This document shows positions 16,899-24,865 of a stretch of 64,000 bases of DNA, piece after piece. The notes under the pieces were generated by a model. The model saw only the letters and a list, made by a program, of their open reading frames with translations, was not told the origin of the DNA and did not search any database. Positions within the stretch are counted from its first letter, which is position 1, and the number at the start of each line of letters is the position of its first letter. The stretch is from Betaproteobacteria bacterium (GTDB lineage Bacteria; Pseudomonadota; Gammaproteobacteria; Burkholderiales; SG8-41): NCBI GenBank assembly GCA_016192825.1, contig JACPTK010000035.1:22032-86031 (forward strand). Reading direction: 5' to 3'. The position numbers were made by a program, and so were the translations under genes.

Positions 16899-17894
16899 TC
16901 AGGCGTCCAGGGTGCTGACGGTCAGTTGCGTACGCGGCAGCGCGTGGTCGAGCAGCAGGAACTCGGCTGCGATCGCCAACGACCCTGGCCCCGCGACGTA
17001 TATATCGTAATCGCCCAGTCGGGGATGATCCCGCAGCACCTGCTGCAGCGCGCCTTGCATGACGGCTTCGTCCGGCAAGGCGCCGTCCGCAGTCAATGGG
17101 GCGTAGCGGAAGTTGTCCAGGGCGTCGGTCCAGGAGCGGCAGAGATTGTCGAGGTAGTGGCCCTTGCCGGAGGCGATCCAGTACAAATGCAGCGATTCGG
17201 GCACATCGAGCGCCATAGCGTGCTCGATCAGGCTCTTGACGGGAGCAAAACCCGTTTCACAGGCAATGAAGATGAGCGGACGATGCGATTCCTCATTCAG
17301 CACGAATTCCCCGCGCGGCCCATCGACGCGCACCGTGTCCGCGCTTTTCAGCCCCTCGAACACGCGCTCGGCGAAGGCGTTCCCGGCGCGCCGGCGTATG
17401 TGGAACTGCAGGTTGCGGTCGTCGCACGGGCAGCTCGCCACCGCGCGCGACGCAGTGAGCCCGCCGGGCAGCTCGAGCGACACCGATTGGCCGGCAAGAA
17501 AGCGCAGCCGGTTGGTGCGCGGCGTCTGCAGATGCAGCAGCCGCATGTCCTCCCCCATAGGGCTGACGGACTTGACCCTGGCGTCGATATGCTGCAGCGG
17601 CATGTCGGCGGCGCCCTGCGCCTCGCGCGCCTCGATCACGAGGTCGGCGACGGCGGTGTTGCAGCACATCAGCACGACGCCGGCGCTCTTCTCGGCTGCC
17701 GTGAGGGCGTAGTCGGAATGGCGGATTTTATGCACCTCGCCCGACAGGATTCTGGCCTTGCATTTGCCGCAGCTGCCGATGCTGCAGCCATAATCGAGCG
17801 ACAGCCCGGCGCGCAGCGCCGCCTCCAGCAGGTTGTCGTTGCCGTCGACGAAAAACTCCCGGCCCCCCGGATCGACCCGTACGTGCGCCGTCAT
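16899..17894 (-). CDS. 2Fe-2S ferredoxin / FAD-NAD(P)H reductase fusion
   Basis: Electron-transfer flavoprotein (331 residues). The N-terminal plant-type 2Fe-2S domain has ligands Cys37, Cys42, Cys45 and Cys77 (DYGCSIGSCGKC). It is followed by a ferredoxin-reductase FAD domain (about 100-200) and an NAD(P)-binding domain with ETGFAPVKSL. It heads the operon with the DsrK-like and NarI-like genes. The ATG at 17894 is only 4 bp from the end of repeat copy C, has no Shine-Dalgarno sequence, and meets an in-frame stop nine codons back inside the repeat. This suggests the gene is the 3' part of a longer gene split by the repeat. Confidence 0.85.
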   Translation of the reverse strand: MTAHVRVDPGGREFFVDGNDNLLEAALRAGLSLDYGCSIGSCGKCKARILSGEVHKIRHSDYALTAAEKSAGVVLMCCNTAVADLVIEAREAQGAADMPLQHIDARVKSVSPMGEDMRLLHLQTPRTNRLRFLAGQSVSLELPGGLTASRAVASCPCDDRNLQFHIRRRAGNAFAERVFEGLKSADTVRVDGPRGEFVLNEESHRPLIFIACETGFAPVKSLIEHAMALDVPESLHLYWIASGKGHYLDNLCRSWTDALDNFRYAPLTADGALPDEAVMQGALQQVLRDHPRLGDYDIYVAGPGSLAIAAEFLLLDHALPRTQLTVSTLDA

Positions 17895-17898
17895 GATT

Positions 17899-18110
17899 CT
17901 AGGAGTTTGTCGGACTTAGGGCCGACACACTCCTAAATGCAAAACCGCCTGCGCGAAAACGAAACAAAAAGGCAGTGAAAACCTTATGTTCAGCCTGCGC
18001 GCGTGCCCGTTGGAGGCTAATAAGGGTCGTCATCCCGTATTTCATTCGAAATTCGCAGGCGGTTTTGCTGTAAGCAGCCTGTCGGAATGCCAAGTCCGAC
18101 AGGCTGCTAG
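17899..18110 (+). repeat. Modular intergenic repeat, copy C (complete)
   Basis: 212-bp copy in the same orientation as B: CTAG at 17899-17902, left hairpin, GCAAAACCGCC (17939-17949), core, GGCGGTTTTGC (18058-18068), right hairpin, CTAG at 18107-18110. On the minus strand its right end gives the TAG stop of the 45-codon HTH-like frame, and its left end lies 4 bp before the reductase start. It therefore sits between what look like two parts of one gene. Confidence 0.9.
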
Positions 18111-18244
18111 GCGCGCAGCAGATCTTCCGCCGATACCATGCCCTCGAATGCGGCCAGATCGCCGTTCCGGATCTTGCGCTGCAGCGCGCCGCGACTGACG
18201 CCGACCAGACGTGCAGCACGTAACAGTGAAAGAAGCTGCGGCAT
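18107..18244 (-). pseudogene. HTH-like N-terminal fragment cut off by repeat copy C
   Basis: A 45-codon frame starting [19 protein letters not shown] and continuing RKIRNGDLAAFEGMVSAEDLLRA. It reads like a helix-turn-helix/excisionase-type DNA-binding start. Translation ends at TAG within the repeat's terminal CTAG. From memory of the family, betaproteobacterial homologues of the neighbouring ferredoxin reductase begin with such a segment, joined by a helical linker; I cannot verify this here. A TATAAT -10-like hexamer on this strand lies at 18280-18285, upstream of the ATG at 18244. Confidence 0.6.
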
Positions 18245-18322
18245 GCGCTTTGTGATGGGTTTCGCTCATGTATGAATGTATTATATCGAAGCCGATGCGC
18301 CCGATCGCAGGCGTGGAACGCC

Positions 18323-19708
18323 ATGGATTTTCTGCCGATCTTTCTCGACATTCGCGAACAGCCCTGCCTGGTGGTGGGCGGCGGAGAAGTGGCCGCGCGC
18401 AAGTGTGCGCTGCTGTTGCGTGCCGGCGCGCGCGTCACGATACAGGCACCGGCGCTGGGCAGGGCGTTTGACGCCGATCTCGCCGCAGCCCGGATCGCGC
18501 ACCGCGCATCGAGCTTTCACGACGAGGACGCGGCCGGGTATGCCCTGGTGATCGCCGCCACCAACGACGATGCCGTCAATCGCGCGGTAGCCGTCGCCGC
18601 CAGGGCGCGGCATATCCCGGTGAACGTGGTCGACCAGCCTGCGCTGTGCTCGTTCATCATGCCCTCCATCGTCGAGCGCGCGCCGCTCATCGTGGCGGTT
18701 TCGAGCGGTGGCGCCTCGCCGGTCCTGGCGCGCCTGCTGCGCGCGCGCCTGGAAAGCCTGGTCCCGGCCGGCTACGGCCGCCTCGCCGAGCTTGCGGCGG
18801 CGTTCCGCGATCGAGTCAAGGCGCGCTTCAAGCCGGCCGAGCGGCGGCGTTTCTGGGAACGCGCGCTGCAAGGCCCGATCGCCGAGCTGGTCTTCAGCGG
18901 CCGCGACGAGGAGGCCCGCAAGGCCCTGCAGGAAACTCTCGGCGACACGCGCCTCGCCTTCAGCGGCGGCGAGGTGTCCCTCGTCGGCGCCGGCCCGGGC
19001 GATCCGGATCTGCTCACGTTCCGCGCGCTGCGGCTCATGCAGCAGGCCGATGTGGTGGTGTACGATCGCCTGGTGTCGCAACCCGTCCTCAATCTGGTGC
19101 GGCTCGAAGCCGAGCGCATCTACGCCGGCAAGGAGCGCGCGAAGCACGCGCTGCCGCAGGAGGACATCAATCATCTGCTGGTGCGCCTGGCGCGGGAGGG
19201 CAAGCGCGTGGTGCGCTTGAAGGGCGGCGACCCGTTCATCTTCGGGCGCGGCGGCGAGGAGATCGATACGCTCGCCGCCGAAGGCATCCCCTTCCAGGTG
19301 GTGCCCGGCATCACGGCGGCGGCAGGCTGCGCGTCCTACGCCGGCATTCCGCTCACGCACCGCGATTACGCGCAGTCGGTGGTGTTCGTCACCGGCCACA
19401 TGCAGGATGGCACCATGAACCTGAACTGGCGCTCGCTCGCGCAGCCGCGCCAGACCGTCGTGTTCTACATGGGACTGGTCGGCATCGAAGTCCTGTGCCG
19501 CGAGCTCACCGCACATGGCCTGCCCGCCGCCACGCCGGCCGCGCTCATCCAGCAGGGCACGACGCCGCAGCAGCGCGTGCTGACGGGCACCCTCGAGTCG
19601 CTGCCGGCCATCGTGCGCGAGAGCGGCGTCAAGGCGCCGACCCTGATCATCATCGGAGAGGTCGTGAGGCTGCGCGAGCGTCTAAAATGGTTCGAACCCG
19701 CGGCATGA
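18323..19708 (+). CDS. cysG: Siroheme synthase CysG (trifunctional)
   Basis: Makes siroheme from uroporphyrinogen III: SAM-dependent methylation, NAD-dependent oxidation to sirohydrochlorin, and iron insertion. The N-terminal bismethyltransferase half has an NAD motif ([11 protein letters not shown], residue 12 on). The C-terminal uroporphyrinogen methyltransferase half begins near residue 218 ([14 protein letters not shown]). ATG 18323 gives 461 residues, close to the E. coli length of 457; the open frame from 18272 lacks support. It supplies the cofactor of DsrAB upstream. Confidence 0.96.
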   Translation: MDFLPIFLDIREQPCLVVGGGEVAARKCALLLRAGARVTIQAPALGRAFDADLAAARIAHRASSFHDEDAAGYALVIAATNDDAVNRAVAVAARARHIPVNVVDQPALCSFIMPSIVERAPLIVAVSSGGASPVLARLLRARLESLVPAGYGRLAELAAAFRDRVKARFKPAERRRFWERALQGPIAELVFSGRDEEARKALQETLGDTRLAFSGGEVSLVGAGPGDPDLLTFRALRLMQQADVVVYDRLVSQPVLNLVRLEAERIYAGKERAKHALPQEDINHLLVRLAREGKRVVRLKGGDPFIFGRGGEEIDTLAAEGIPFQVVPGITAAAGCASYAGIPLTHRDYAQSVVFVTGHMQDGTMNLNWRSLAQPRQTVVFYMGLVGIEVLCRELTAHGLPAATPAALIQQGTTPQQRVLTGTLESLPAIVRESGVKAPTLIIIGEVVRLRERLKWFEPAA

Positions 19709-19736
19709 GATCCGCGCCGGACGCAAACGAGGATCG

Positions 19737-20066
19737 ATGGTGGAACGATTCATCGAGGTAGGGCAGGCAGGCGAGCTTCGGCCCGGGACGATGAAGCGCA
19801 TCGATATTCGCGGCCGGCGCATCCTGCTCGCCAACGTGGATGGGCGCTTCTGGGCCGCGGACGATACCTGCACCCACGAAGAGGCTTCGCTCTCGACGGG
19901 CGTCCTGAAGGGCGAACTGGTCAAATGCCCGCTGCACGGCAGCCGCTTCAACGTCCGCACCGGCGAGGCGCTGGAAGAGCCGGCGGAAGAAAATCTCAGG
20001 ACCTATCCGGTGCGCCTGGACGGCGAGCGCATTCTGATCGGCTTGCGCGAAGCGGGGACGCCATGA
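19737..20066 (+). CDS. Rieske 2Fe-2S ferredoxin
   Basis: Small soluble Rieske protein (109 residues) of the dioxygenase-ferredoxin/NirD type. Cluster ligands are CTH (DTCTHEEASL) and CPLH (LVKCPLHGSRF). There is no signal peptide or membrane segment. It overlaps the next gene by 4 bp and follows cysG by 28 bp. Electron carrier of unknown partner; a link with assimilatory sulfite/nitrite reduction or DsrAB is only inferred from position. Confidence 0.9.
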   Translation: MVERFIEVGQAGELRPGTMKRIDIRGRRILLANVDGRFWAADDTCTHEEASLSTGVLKGELVKCPLHGSRFNVRTGEALEEPAEENLRTYPVRLDGERILIGLREAGTP

Positions 20067-21208
20067 GCGCCCCCATGGGCGCGATCCCCGCCGACCCCGC
20101 GGCCCTGATGCGCTCGATACTCAAGCGCATCGCCACCGGGCCGGAGCTGAGCAAGGACATCTCGCGCGAAGAGGCCCGCGCCGGCATGCGCACGGTGCTC
20201 GACGGCCAGGTGGATCCGGTGCAGGCCGGGGTATTCCTGATCGCGCTGCGCATGAAGCGCGAGACGGACGACGAAAACCGCGGCATGCTCGAAGCGATCC
20301 GCGAGGCGACCCGCAGGGCCACCGCGCCGGTGGACGAGGTACTCGACATCGGCGACCCCTACGACGGCTACAACCGGACGCTGCCGGCCTCGCCTTTCCT
20401 GCCGCCGGTGCTCGCCGCCTGCGGCGTCGCGACGATCTCGCACGGCGTCGAGCGCATGGGGCCCAAGTACGGCGTCACGCACCGGCAGGTGCTGAGCGCC
20501 GCCGGCCTGCCGGTGGATCCGGGGCCGGAAGAAGCCGCCGCGCGCGTGGGCGACCCGCGCATCGGCTGGGCCTACGTGGACCAGAAGACGTTCTGCCCCA
20601 AACTCTACAACCTTGCCGCCCTGCGCACGCTCATCGTCAAGCGGCCCGCCATTACCACCGCCGAGGTGCTGGCCGGGCCCGTGCGCGGCCGCCTGAAGAC
20701 CCATCTCGTCACCGGTTACGTGCACAAGCCCTATCCGCGCATCTACGCGCTGCTCGCGCGCCACGCCGGCTTCGACTCCGCGCTCATCGTGCGCGGGGTC
20801 GAGGGCGGCGTGATTCCATCCCTCTCCCAGACCGGCAAGGCGTTCCACTATCATGGCGGCGGCGAAGAGAGCTCCACGGATTTCAAGCCGGCCGACCTGG
20901 GAATCGATCGGTCCGTGCGCGCACCGCGCATTTCCGGCGCGCCGGCGCCGGATGCGAACGACGAGGGGCAAAGCGCGGCGCCGCTCGATGCCGCCGCCGT
21001 CGCGCAAGCGGCCGCGGAGGCCGGCATGGCGGCGCTTGCCGGACATCCCGGCCCCACGCGCGACAGCCTGGTCTATGGCGCCGCGCTGTGCCTGTGGCAT
21101 CTCGGGCGCCACCGTTCCCTGAGAAGCGCCGCGGACGCCGTGCGCGGAGCGCTCGATCGAGGCGAGGCGTTGGAGCATTTCCAACGCATGCGCGGGGTCG
21201 CCCGGTGA
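20063..21208 (+). CDS. TrpD2/YbiB-like glycosyltransferase-fold protein
   Basis: 381-residue protein of the anthranilate phosphoribosyltransferase (TrpD) fold family. Helical N-terminus (residues 1-80), then an alpha/beta domain with Gly-rich segments (LDIGDPYDGYNRT, VRGVEGGVIPS). The typical TrpD PRPP loops are not recognisable, which fits the TrpD2/YbiB subgroup, reported to bind nucleic acid rather than act in tryptophan synthesis. The ATG at 20063 overlaps the Rieske stop. No other trp genes are near. Confidence 0.75.
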   Translation: MSAPMGAIPADPAALMRSILKRIATGPELSKDISREEARAGMRTVLDGQVDPVQAGVFLIALRMKRETDDENRGMLEAIREATRRATAPVDEVLDIGDPYDGYNRTLPASPFLPPVLAACGVATISHGVERMGPKYGVTHRQVLSAAGLPVDPGPEEAAARVGDPRIGWAYVDQKTFCPKLYNLAALRTLIVKRPAITTAEVLAGPVRGRLKTHLVTGYVHKPYPRIYALLARHAGFDSALIVRGVEGGVIPSLSQTGKAFHYHGGGEESSTDFKPADLGIDRSVRAPRISGAPAPDANDEGQSAAPLDAAAVAQAAAEAGMAALAGHPGPTRDSLVYGAALCLWHLGRHRSLRSAADAVRGALDRGEALEHFQRMRGVAR

Positions 21209-21242
21209 GCGGGTGCGCGGCGCGTACCGGGCCGCCGTCCGG

Positions 21243-21632
21243 TCAGGCCATGCGCGCGCGCGGGAGCGTCCCTCTGACGAGCCCCTGCCGCAGCCGCGCC
21301 GCGTGCGGCTTGGTCGAGGCCTTGGCGCAGAACACCACGTAGAGGGTGGTCATGACCGCCGCGGCTTCCTGGCTGGCCAGCGAATAGTAGATCGACTGCG
21401 CCTCCCGGCGCGTCGCCACGATTCCTTTCCGGCGCAGCACCGCGAGGTGCTGGGACAGGCCCGATTGGCTCACGCCGACCTGCTGTTGTAGCTCGCTCAC
21501 CGATTTCTCGCCCTCCGCGAGCTGGCAGAGGATCAGGAGGCGTGAAGGATTCGACAGCGCCTTGAGCAGTGATGTCGCCCGGCTGGCGCTTTTTTTCAGT
21601 TCGGCTACATCCATTGGAATGAATTCCCGCAA
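21243..21632 (-). CDS. ArsR-family repressor of BigR/SqrR type
   Basis: Winged-helix ArsR-type repressor (129 residues; Met7 is an alternative start). Recognition region SVSELQQQVGVSQSGLSQHLAVL. The two cysteines Cys36 (LILCQL) and Cys102 (VVFCAK) are 66 residues apart, the same spacing as in BigR and SqrR, which sense persulfide through an intramolecular polysulfide bridge. Divergent from tusA-dsrE2-fadL across an AT-rich operator region, so it probably represses that operon until sulfane sulfur appears. Confidence 0.88.
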   Translation of the reverse strand: MREFIPMDVAELKKSASRATSLLKALSNPSRLLILCQLAEGEKSVSELQQQVGVSQSGLSQHLAVLRRKGIVATRREAQSIYYSLASQEAAAVMTTLYVVFCAKASTKPHAARLRQGLVRGTLPRARMA

Positions 21633-22006
21633 TCGGTGATCGAGGCGGCGCGGTCCTCCATCGTTCTTGATTCGGCCCGCTCATCACGGCGGGAACCCGC
21701 GCCCGGAGCGTTCGTTCGCTCCTGTGCCCACCGCGATAGCGCCGCAATTCTAACAGCCTGTCGGCCCTGGCGCTGCACACCGCCGCCCGTCCGGCCCGCC
21801 GCCGGCGGGGCGCGGCCCGCGCGCAGCGGCCGGCAAGTCCCGCGTATCGGAGGCCGTCTGCCCGATGGCATGGCCGAGCATCGCTTGACAGGGTTCGAAT
21901 TGTAGTATTCAATTCCTATAATATAATAATTTTCTAATATTGTGGCGGACGCAGGCCAAAGTTACCGCGCCCGCCCGATCCTTCAACCTGGACGCGGGAG
22001 GGGCGA
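21633..22006. promoter_or_regulatory. Divergent control region between arsR-type gene and tusA
   Basis: 374 bp without a convincing gene. Most is GC-rich, but 21894-21945 is strikingly AT-rich and includes a dyad GAATTG-N7-CAATTC (about 21897-21915) followed by TATAAT-like hexamers. This is a good candidate for the tusA promoter with the BigR/SqrR-like operator on it. A repeat fragment (CTAACAGCCTGTCGG, about 21749) lies further back. Confidence 0.6.
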
Positions 22007-22234
22007 ATGACCACGGTGGTGCTCGATACGAAGGGCTTGAACTGCCCCTTGCCGATTCTCAAGGCGAAAAAGGCCCTGCTGGGCATCCCGGCCGGCGGCC
22101 TGCTCGAAATCCACGCCACCGATCCGGGCTCGGTGAAGGACTTTGAGGCGTTCTGCCGCGCCACCCGCAACGAGCTGGTCACCTCGAGCCAGGACGGGAA
22201 CGTGTTCAAGTTCGTCATCAAACGCGGCAATTAG
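22007..22234 (+). CDS. tusA: TusA-family sulfurtransferase
   Basis: Small sulfur carrier (75 residues) with the CPxP signature NCPLPILKAKKAL; the active Cys13 carries a persulfide. In sulfur oxidisers TusA passes sulfur between rhodanese, DsrE2 and DsrEFH/DsrC. It is followed 10 bp later by dsrE2, the conserved tusA-dsrE2 pair, under apparent control of the divergent ArsR-type repressor. Confidence 0.93.
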   Translation: MTTVVLDTKGLNCPLPILKAKKALLGIPAGGLLEIHATDPGSVKDFEAFCRATRNELVTSSQDGNVFKFVIKRGN

Positions 22235-22244
22235 GAGCATCCCG

Positions 22245-22850
22245 ATGGGCGTAACCCCCGACACCGCACTGCTCGACGACCTGATCAAGCGCCGGCTCGA
22301 CGAGTTGCTGCCGCAGAAGCTCGCGGAGCTGCGCGAGAAGAAAACCCCCGCGATGACGATCATCGCGACGAAGGGGACCCTCGACTGGGCCTACCCGCCG
22401 TTCATCCTGGCCTCGACCGCGGCCGCGCTCGGCTGGAACGTGTCGGTGTTCTTCACCTTTTACGGCCTGATCCTTCTCAGGAAGGACATCAGCGATCTCA
22501 AGATCAGCCCGCTCGGCAATCCCGGCATGCCGATGAAGATGCCGTTTGGCCCGGACTGGTTCAGGAGCATCAACTGGAACATCCCGAACGCCGTGCAGGG
22601 CATCGTGCCGGGGTTCGAGTCGCTCGCGACCGCGCTTATGAAGCAGACGATCCGCAGCAAGGGGGTCGCCGGGGTCACGGAGCTGCGCGACCTGTGCGTC
22701 GAGGGGGGGGTCAACCTGATCGGCTGCCAGATGACCGTGGATCTGTTCGGTTTCACGCACGCCGATTTCATACCGGAAGTGAAGGAGTACTGCGGCGCGG
22801 CGACGTTTCTGCCGATGGCGCGGGACGCCGACGTCAGTCTGTTCATTTGA
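22245..22850 (+). CDS. dsrE2: DsrE2-like sulfurtransferase
   Basis: 201-residue DsrE/F/H-like protein of the DsrE2 type. It contains a hydrophobic segment (AYPPFILASTAAALGW) and the conserved IGCQMTVDLFGF segment with the reactive cysteine. ATG 22245 with GGAG upstream is chosen; the frame open from 22143 overlaps tusA. Family members take sulfur from rhodanese/TusA at the membrane. It is the second gene of the tusA-dsrE2-fadL run. Confidence 0.9.
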   Translation: MGVTPDTALLDDLIKRRLDELLPQKLAELREKKTPAMTIIATKGTLDWAYPPFILASTAAALGWNVSVFFTFYGLILLRKDISDLKISPLGNPGMPMKMPFGPDWFRSINWNIPNAVQGIVPGFESLATALMKQTIRSKGVAGVTELRDLCVEGGVNLIGCQMTVDLFGFTHADFIPEVKEYCGAATFLPMARDADVSLFI

Positions 22851-22881
22851 TCGCAGGACAACCGCAAGAAGGGGGAGGGTC

Positions 22882-24201
22882 ATGAAGTTGAAGACATGCA
22901 TCAAGCTGGCCGTGCTCGCGGCCTGTTGCGCGCCGGCCTTTGCGCTCGCCACCAACGGCTATTTTTCGCACGGCTACGGCATCAAGACCAAAGGCATGGC
23001 CGGAGCGTCCACCGCGACGGCATCGGACACGATGGGGGGCGCGGTCAACCCGGCCAAGATGGTCTTCGTCGGTAATCGGATCGACTTCGGCGCCGACCTG
23101 TTCAGCCCGCGCCGGTCGGTATCGCGCCAAGGCGAAACCGCGTTCGGCGGGATTTACAACGGCACTGCCGACAGCGACAGTCATTACTTCATCATCCCCG
23201 AATTCGGCTACAACAAGATGTTCAATCCCAACCTGTCGCTCGGTGTGACCGTCTACGGTAACGGCGGGATGAACACTGACTTCAACACCCCGCTCGCGGG
23301 GCCCCCGTTCGCCGCGTGCGGCACCGCGCAGGCCAACATGCTTCTCGGTTGCGGGCGCCTCGGGGTGGACATGATGCAGCTCATCATTGCGCCCACGGTT
23401 GCCTACAAGGTGAACGACCGCCACGCGATCGGGCTCTCGCCGCTCCTCGGCTACCAGCGCTTCAAGGTCGATGGCCTCCAGGCATTCCAAGGTATCTCGT
23501 CCGCCCCGGCCAGCGTTACCAATAAGGGTTATGATGAGTCGACTGGCGTAGGCGTGCGGGTCGGCTGGATGGGCAAGCTCACGAACACCGTATCGGTCGG
23601 CGCCGCGTATTCGCCGAAGATGGACATGAGCAAATTCGACGCCTATCGCGGGCTGTTCGCGAACGCAGGCGAGTTCGATATCCCCGAGAATTACAACGTC
23701 GGTATCGCCTTCCAGGCCACGCCCAAGACGCTCATCGCCTTCGATGTCCAGCAGATCAACTACAGCGAGATTCCCTCGATCGCCAACGGCGTGCTGAACA
23801 GCCTTGTCGCTCCGCCCGCCAATCCGCTCGGCTCACCGGGCGGGTCGGGCTTCCGGTGGCAGGACATGACCGTGTTCAAGCTCGGCATCGAGCACCAGTA
23901 TGACCAGAACTGGACGCTGCGCGCCGGTGTGAACCATGGCAAGGGCCCGATCGGCACCACAGCGAACGACATCAGCTTCAACATCATCGCGCCGGGCGTG
24001 GTGGAGACGCATCTGACGCTGGGACTCACCTACAAGACCAAGAGCGGCGGGGAGTTGAGCGTGTCGTATATGCACGCTTTGAGCAAGACCGTCACTGGCC
24101 CGTCGGCGATCACGACGCTGCTGGGCGGCGCGAACTTCGGCACCGAGTCCCTCAAGATGTACCAGAACTCGATCGGCATTGCCTACGGCTGGAAGATGTA
24201 A
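22882..24201 (+). CDS. FadL/OmpP1-family outer-membrane channel
   Basis: Outer-membrane beta-barrel transporter (439 residues) for hydrophobic compounds. Signal peptide of about 22 residues ending in FALA, then the FadL N-terminus NGYFSHGYG and KGMAGA. Many alternating beta strands, ending in an aromatic-rich strand (SIGIAYGWKM). RBS AGGGGGAGG precedes the ATG. In a sulfur operon it might import organic sulfur compounds or elemental sulfur species, which is speculation; long-chain lipid uptake is the known role. An intrinsic terminator follows. Confidence 0.88.
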   Translation: MKLKTCIKLAVLAACCAPAFALATNGYFSHGYGIKTKGMAGASTATASDTMGGAVNPAKMVFVGNRIDFGADLFSPRRSVSRQGETAFGGIYNGTADSDSHYFIIPEFGYNKMFNPNLSLGVTVYGNGGMNTDFNTPLAGPPFAACGTAQANMLLGCGRLGVDMMQLIIAPTVAYKVNDRHAIGLSPLLGYQRFKVDGLQAFQGISSAPASVTNKGYDESTGVGVRVGWMGKLTNTVSVGAAYSPKMDMSKFDAYRGLFANAGEFDIPENYNVGIAFQATPKTLIAFDVQQINYSEIPSIANGVLNSLVAPPANPLGSPGGSGFRWQDMTVFKLGIEHQYDQNWTLRAGVNHGKGPIGTTANDISFNIIAPGVVETHLTLGLTYKTKSGGELSVSYMHALSKTVTGPSAITTLLGGANFGTESLKMYQNSIGIAYGWKM

Positions 24202-24228
24202 GGCCGCGCGGGCGAAGCGAAGCCGCAC

Positions 24229-24267
24229 AGGGCCGGAACGAGCATGATTCCGGCCCTCTTTTTTTGA
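24229..24267 (+). terminator. Intrinsic terminator after fadL-like gene
   Basis: A GC-rich stem AGGGCCGGA/TCCGGCCCT with an 11-base loop is followed by CTTTTTTT. This is a classical Rho-independent terminator ending the tusA-dsrE2-fadL transcript just before the SCP2-like gene. Confidence 0.88.
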
Positions 24268-24287
24268 GTTCGAACGGGAAGAATGCC

Positions 24288-24800
24288 ATGAAGAAAGCCA
24301 TATTGTCGGGGTTCGTCTTCGCACTCGCGTCGTCCGTCAGCCACGCCGCGCCGGTGATGATGGGGACCGAGTGGGCGCAGGAGATGTGCAAGGCGTGGAA
24401 CGCGGATGCGACCCTGACCGGAGAGCTGGTCGAATCGGAATGGGTCAAGAACAACAAGGACCGCGGCTACAAGGCAATCCAGATCTATCGCGCCGAGTGC
24501 GAGGGCGGCCCGCGCATCGAAATGAGGGTGGCGGAGAAGGGCGGCAAGGCCGTTTGCGTGTACGGGGGCAAGGCCGAGTCGAAACTCGACGCCGACGTCG
24601 ATTACCTGATGTGGGCGGAGACGCCGCGCTGGGTCGAAATGGGCAAGGGCGAGTACGGACCGATGCGGGCGATGTTCTTTCAGCGCCTGCGTTTCGAGGG
24701 CCCGATGATGGAGGCGATGGGCAACATGGGGCCGTTCCAGAGCTTCCTGCTGCTGGTGGGCAAGGTGCCGGGAGACGTTGCGGCGTGCCCGGGCAAATAG
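24288..24800 (+). CDS. Exported SCP2-like lipid-binding protein
   Basis: 170 residues from ATG 24288 (Shine-Dalgarno GGGAAGAA), with a signal peptide of about 19 residues ending in SHAAP. The C-terminal half resembles sterol-carrier-2-like domains (DYLMWAETP, MRAMFFQRLRFEGPMMEAMGNMGPFQSF). Cysteines at the N- and C-terminal ends (EMCKAW, AACPGK) could form a disulfide. Probably a periplasmic carrier of hydrophobic ligands serving the FadL-like channel or the exporter cluster next door. The family assignment is by pattern only. Confidence 0.65.
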   Translation: MKKAILSGFVFALASSVSHAAPVMMGTEWAQEMCKAWNADATLTGELVESEWVKNNKDRGYKAIQIYRAECEGGPRIEMRVAEKGGKAVCVYGGKAESKLDADVDYLMWAETPRWVEMGKGEYGPMRAMFFQRLRFEGPMMEAMGNMGPFQSFLLLVGKVPGDVAACPGK

Positions 24801-24865
24801 CCCGCGGAACGATGCGCGATGCGGCTGGAAGACGTAAGAAACGCGAAGCCTTCGCTCCGCGTTTC

